NCBI GenBank assembly: GCA_049841155.1
Contig: JASGHI010000003.1
Coordinates: 372,001-436,000 of the forward strand
Direction of reading: 5' to 3'
DNA length: 64,000 nucleotides
Source: ZC4RG30 sp049841155
GTDB lineage: Bacteria; Pseudomonadota; Gammaproteobacteria; Steroidobacterales; Steroidobacteraceae
Shown: in pieces, positions 63,792 to 64,000 of the stretch
Numbering within the stretch: position 1 is the stretch's first letter
Layout of the letters: every line of letters starts with the position of its first letter
Made by a program: the position numbers and the translations under genes
The notes under the pieces: generated by a model
Told to the model about the DNA's origin: nothing
The model's database searches: none
What the model saw: only the letters and a program-made list of their open reading frames with translations

Positions 63792-64000
63792 TCCCTTCCG
63801 TATCCTCACGCTCAACAACATCAGCTCCAAGGGACTGGAGCGCCTGCCGCGCGACCGCTACGAAGTGGCCTCCGACATCGGCCGGCCGCATGCCGTGCTG
63901 CTGCGTTCCTTCAAGATGCACGACTACGCATTGCCGGAGAGCGTGCTGGCCGTGGCGCGTGCCGGCGCCGGCACCAACAACGTGCCGGTGGCCAAGCTCT
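63784..64000 (+). CDS. serA: D-3-phosphoglycerate dehydrogenase, N-terminal part
   Basis: The first 72 codons are in the window (MADPFRILTLNNISSKGLER..), including VLAVARAGAGTNNVPVAKL, the hallmark of the 2-hydroxyacid dehydrogenase catalytic domain in PGDH. The NAD-binding domain is off the right edge. It catalyses the first step of the serine pathway whose second step is SerC, with which it overlaps. Confidence 0.85.
   Translation, partial: MADPFRILTLNNISSKGLERLPRDRYEVASDIGRPHAVLLRSFKMHDYALPESVLAVARAGAGTNNVPVAKL

Overview
The window is a high-GC chromosomal segment of a deep-branching gammaproteobacterium. Three observations support this: the gene order tpiA-secG-tRNA-Leu-nuoA..N-rimP-nusA-infB-rbfA-truB-rpsO-pnp, the gammaproteobacterial markers ZipA and dksA-gluQ, and SMC/ScpAB in place of MukBEF. 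The synteny is most like Xanthomonadales, Nevskiales or Steroidobacterales. The genus cannot be fixed from the sequence alone.

Layout. 1-2000: end of greA, then a leftward PadR regulator / PspC-domain / SMUG-type uracil-DNA glycosylase operon. 2027-4537: leftward TonB-dependent receptor and yhbY. 4589-10184: ftsH, folP, glmM, tpiA, secG and tRNA-Leu(GAG). 10201-24550: a complete 14-gene NADH dehydrogenase operon, nuoA to nuoN. 24575-32815: an 8.2-kb integrated element (below). 32802-41878: initiator tRNA on the minus strand, a small membrane protein, then the rimP-nusA-infB-rbfA-truB and rpsO-pnp translation/RNA-metabolism block. 41884-44596: leftward phaR, gluQ, dksA and queF. 44661-57049: smc-zipA-ligA, leftward PPIase-bolA-yciB, then yciO-trpS-scpA-scpB and an rluB-like gene. 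57021-59124: leftward yciK, gph, ubiG. 59170-64000: gyrA, a leftward Fur-box-linked PiuC-type dioxygenase, serC and the start of serA.

The novel part is the element at 24575-32815. It is flanked by 14-bp direct repeats and sits in the 3' end of tRNA-fMet. It encodes a large serine recombinase, a small RHH-like protein, an HTH protein, a zinc-finger-like protein, a TOPRIM-plus-RepA-type helicase fusion, a TIR/deoxyribosyltransferase-like protein with a C-terminal winged helix (possible defence cargo), an outer-membrane beta-barrel gene behind a strongly structured ~190-nt leader, and a 53-residue gene under a good LexA-type box. The recombinase reading frame runs into the tRNA and stops on the complement of its anticodon. 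The other end of the element carries an in-phase alternative 3' end, so excision would change the recombinase C-terminus.

Elsewhere the genes are core housekeeping: respiration (Nuo), peptidoglycan precursor (GlmM), folate, quality control (FtsH), ribosome maturation (YhbY, RimP, RbfA, TruB), chromosome segregation (SMC-ScpAB), cell division (ZipA) and serine synthesis (SerC, SerA). Notable departures are an RluB-locus protein that has lost its catalytic aspartate, a DksA with one cysteine and a long Lys/Ala-rich N-terminus, no rlmE between yhbY and ftsH, and tandem terminators in the rimP leader.
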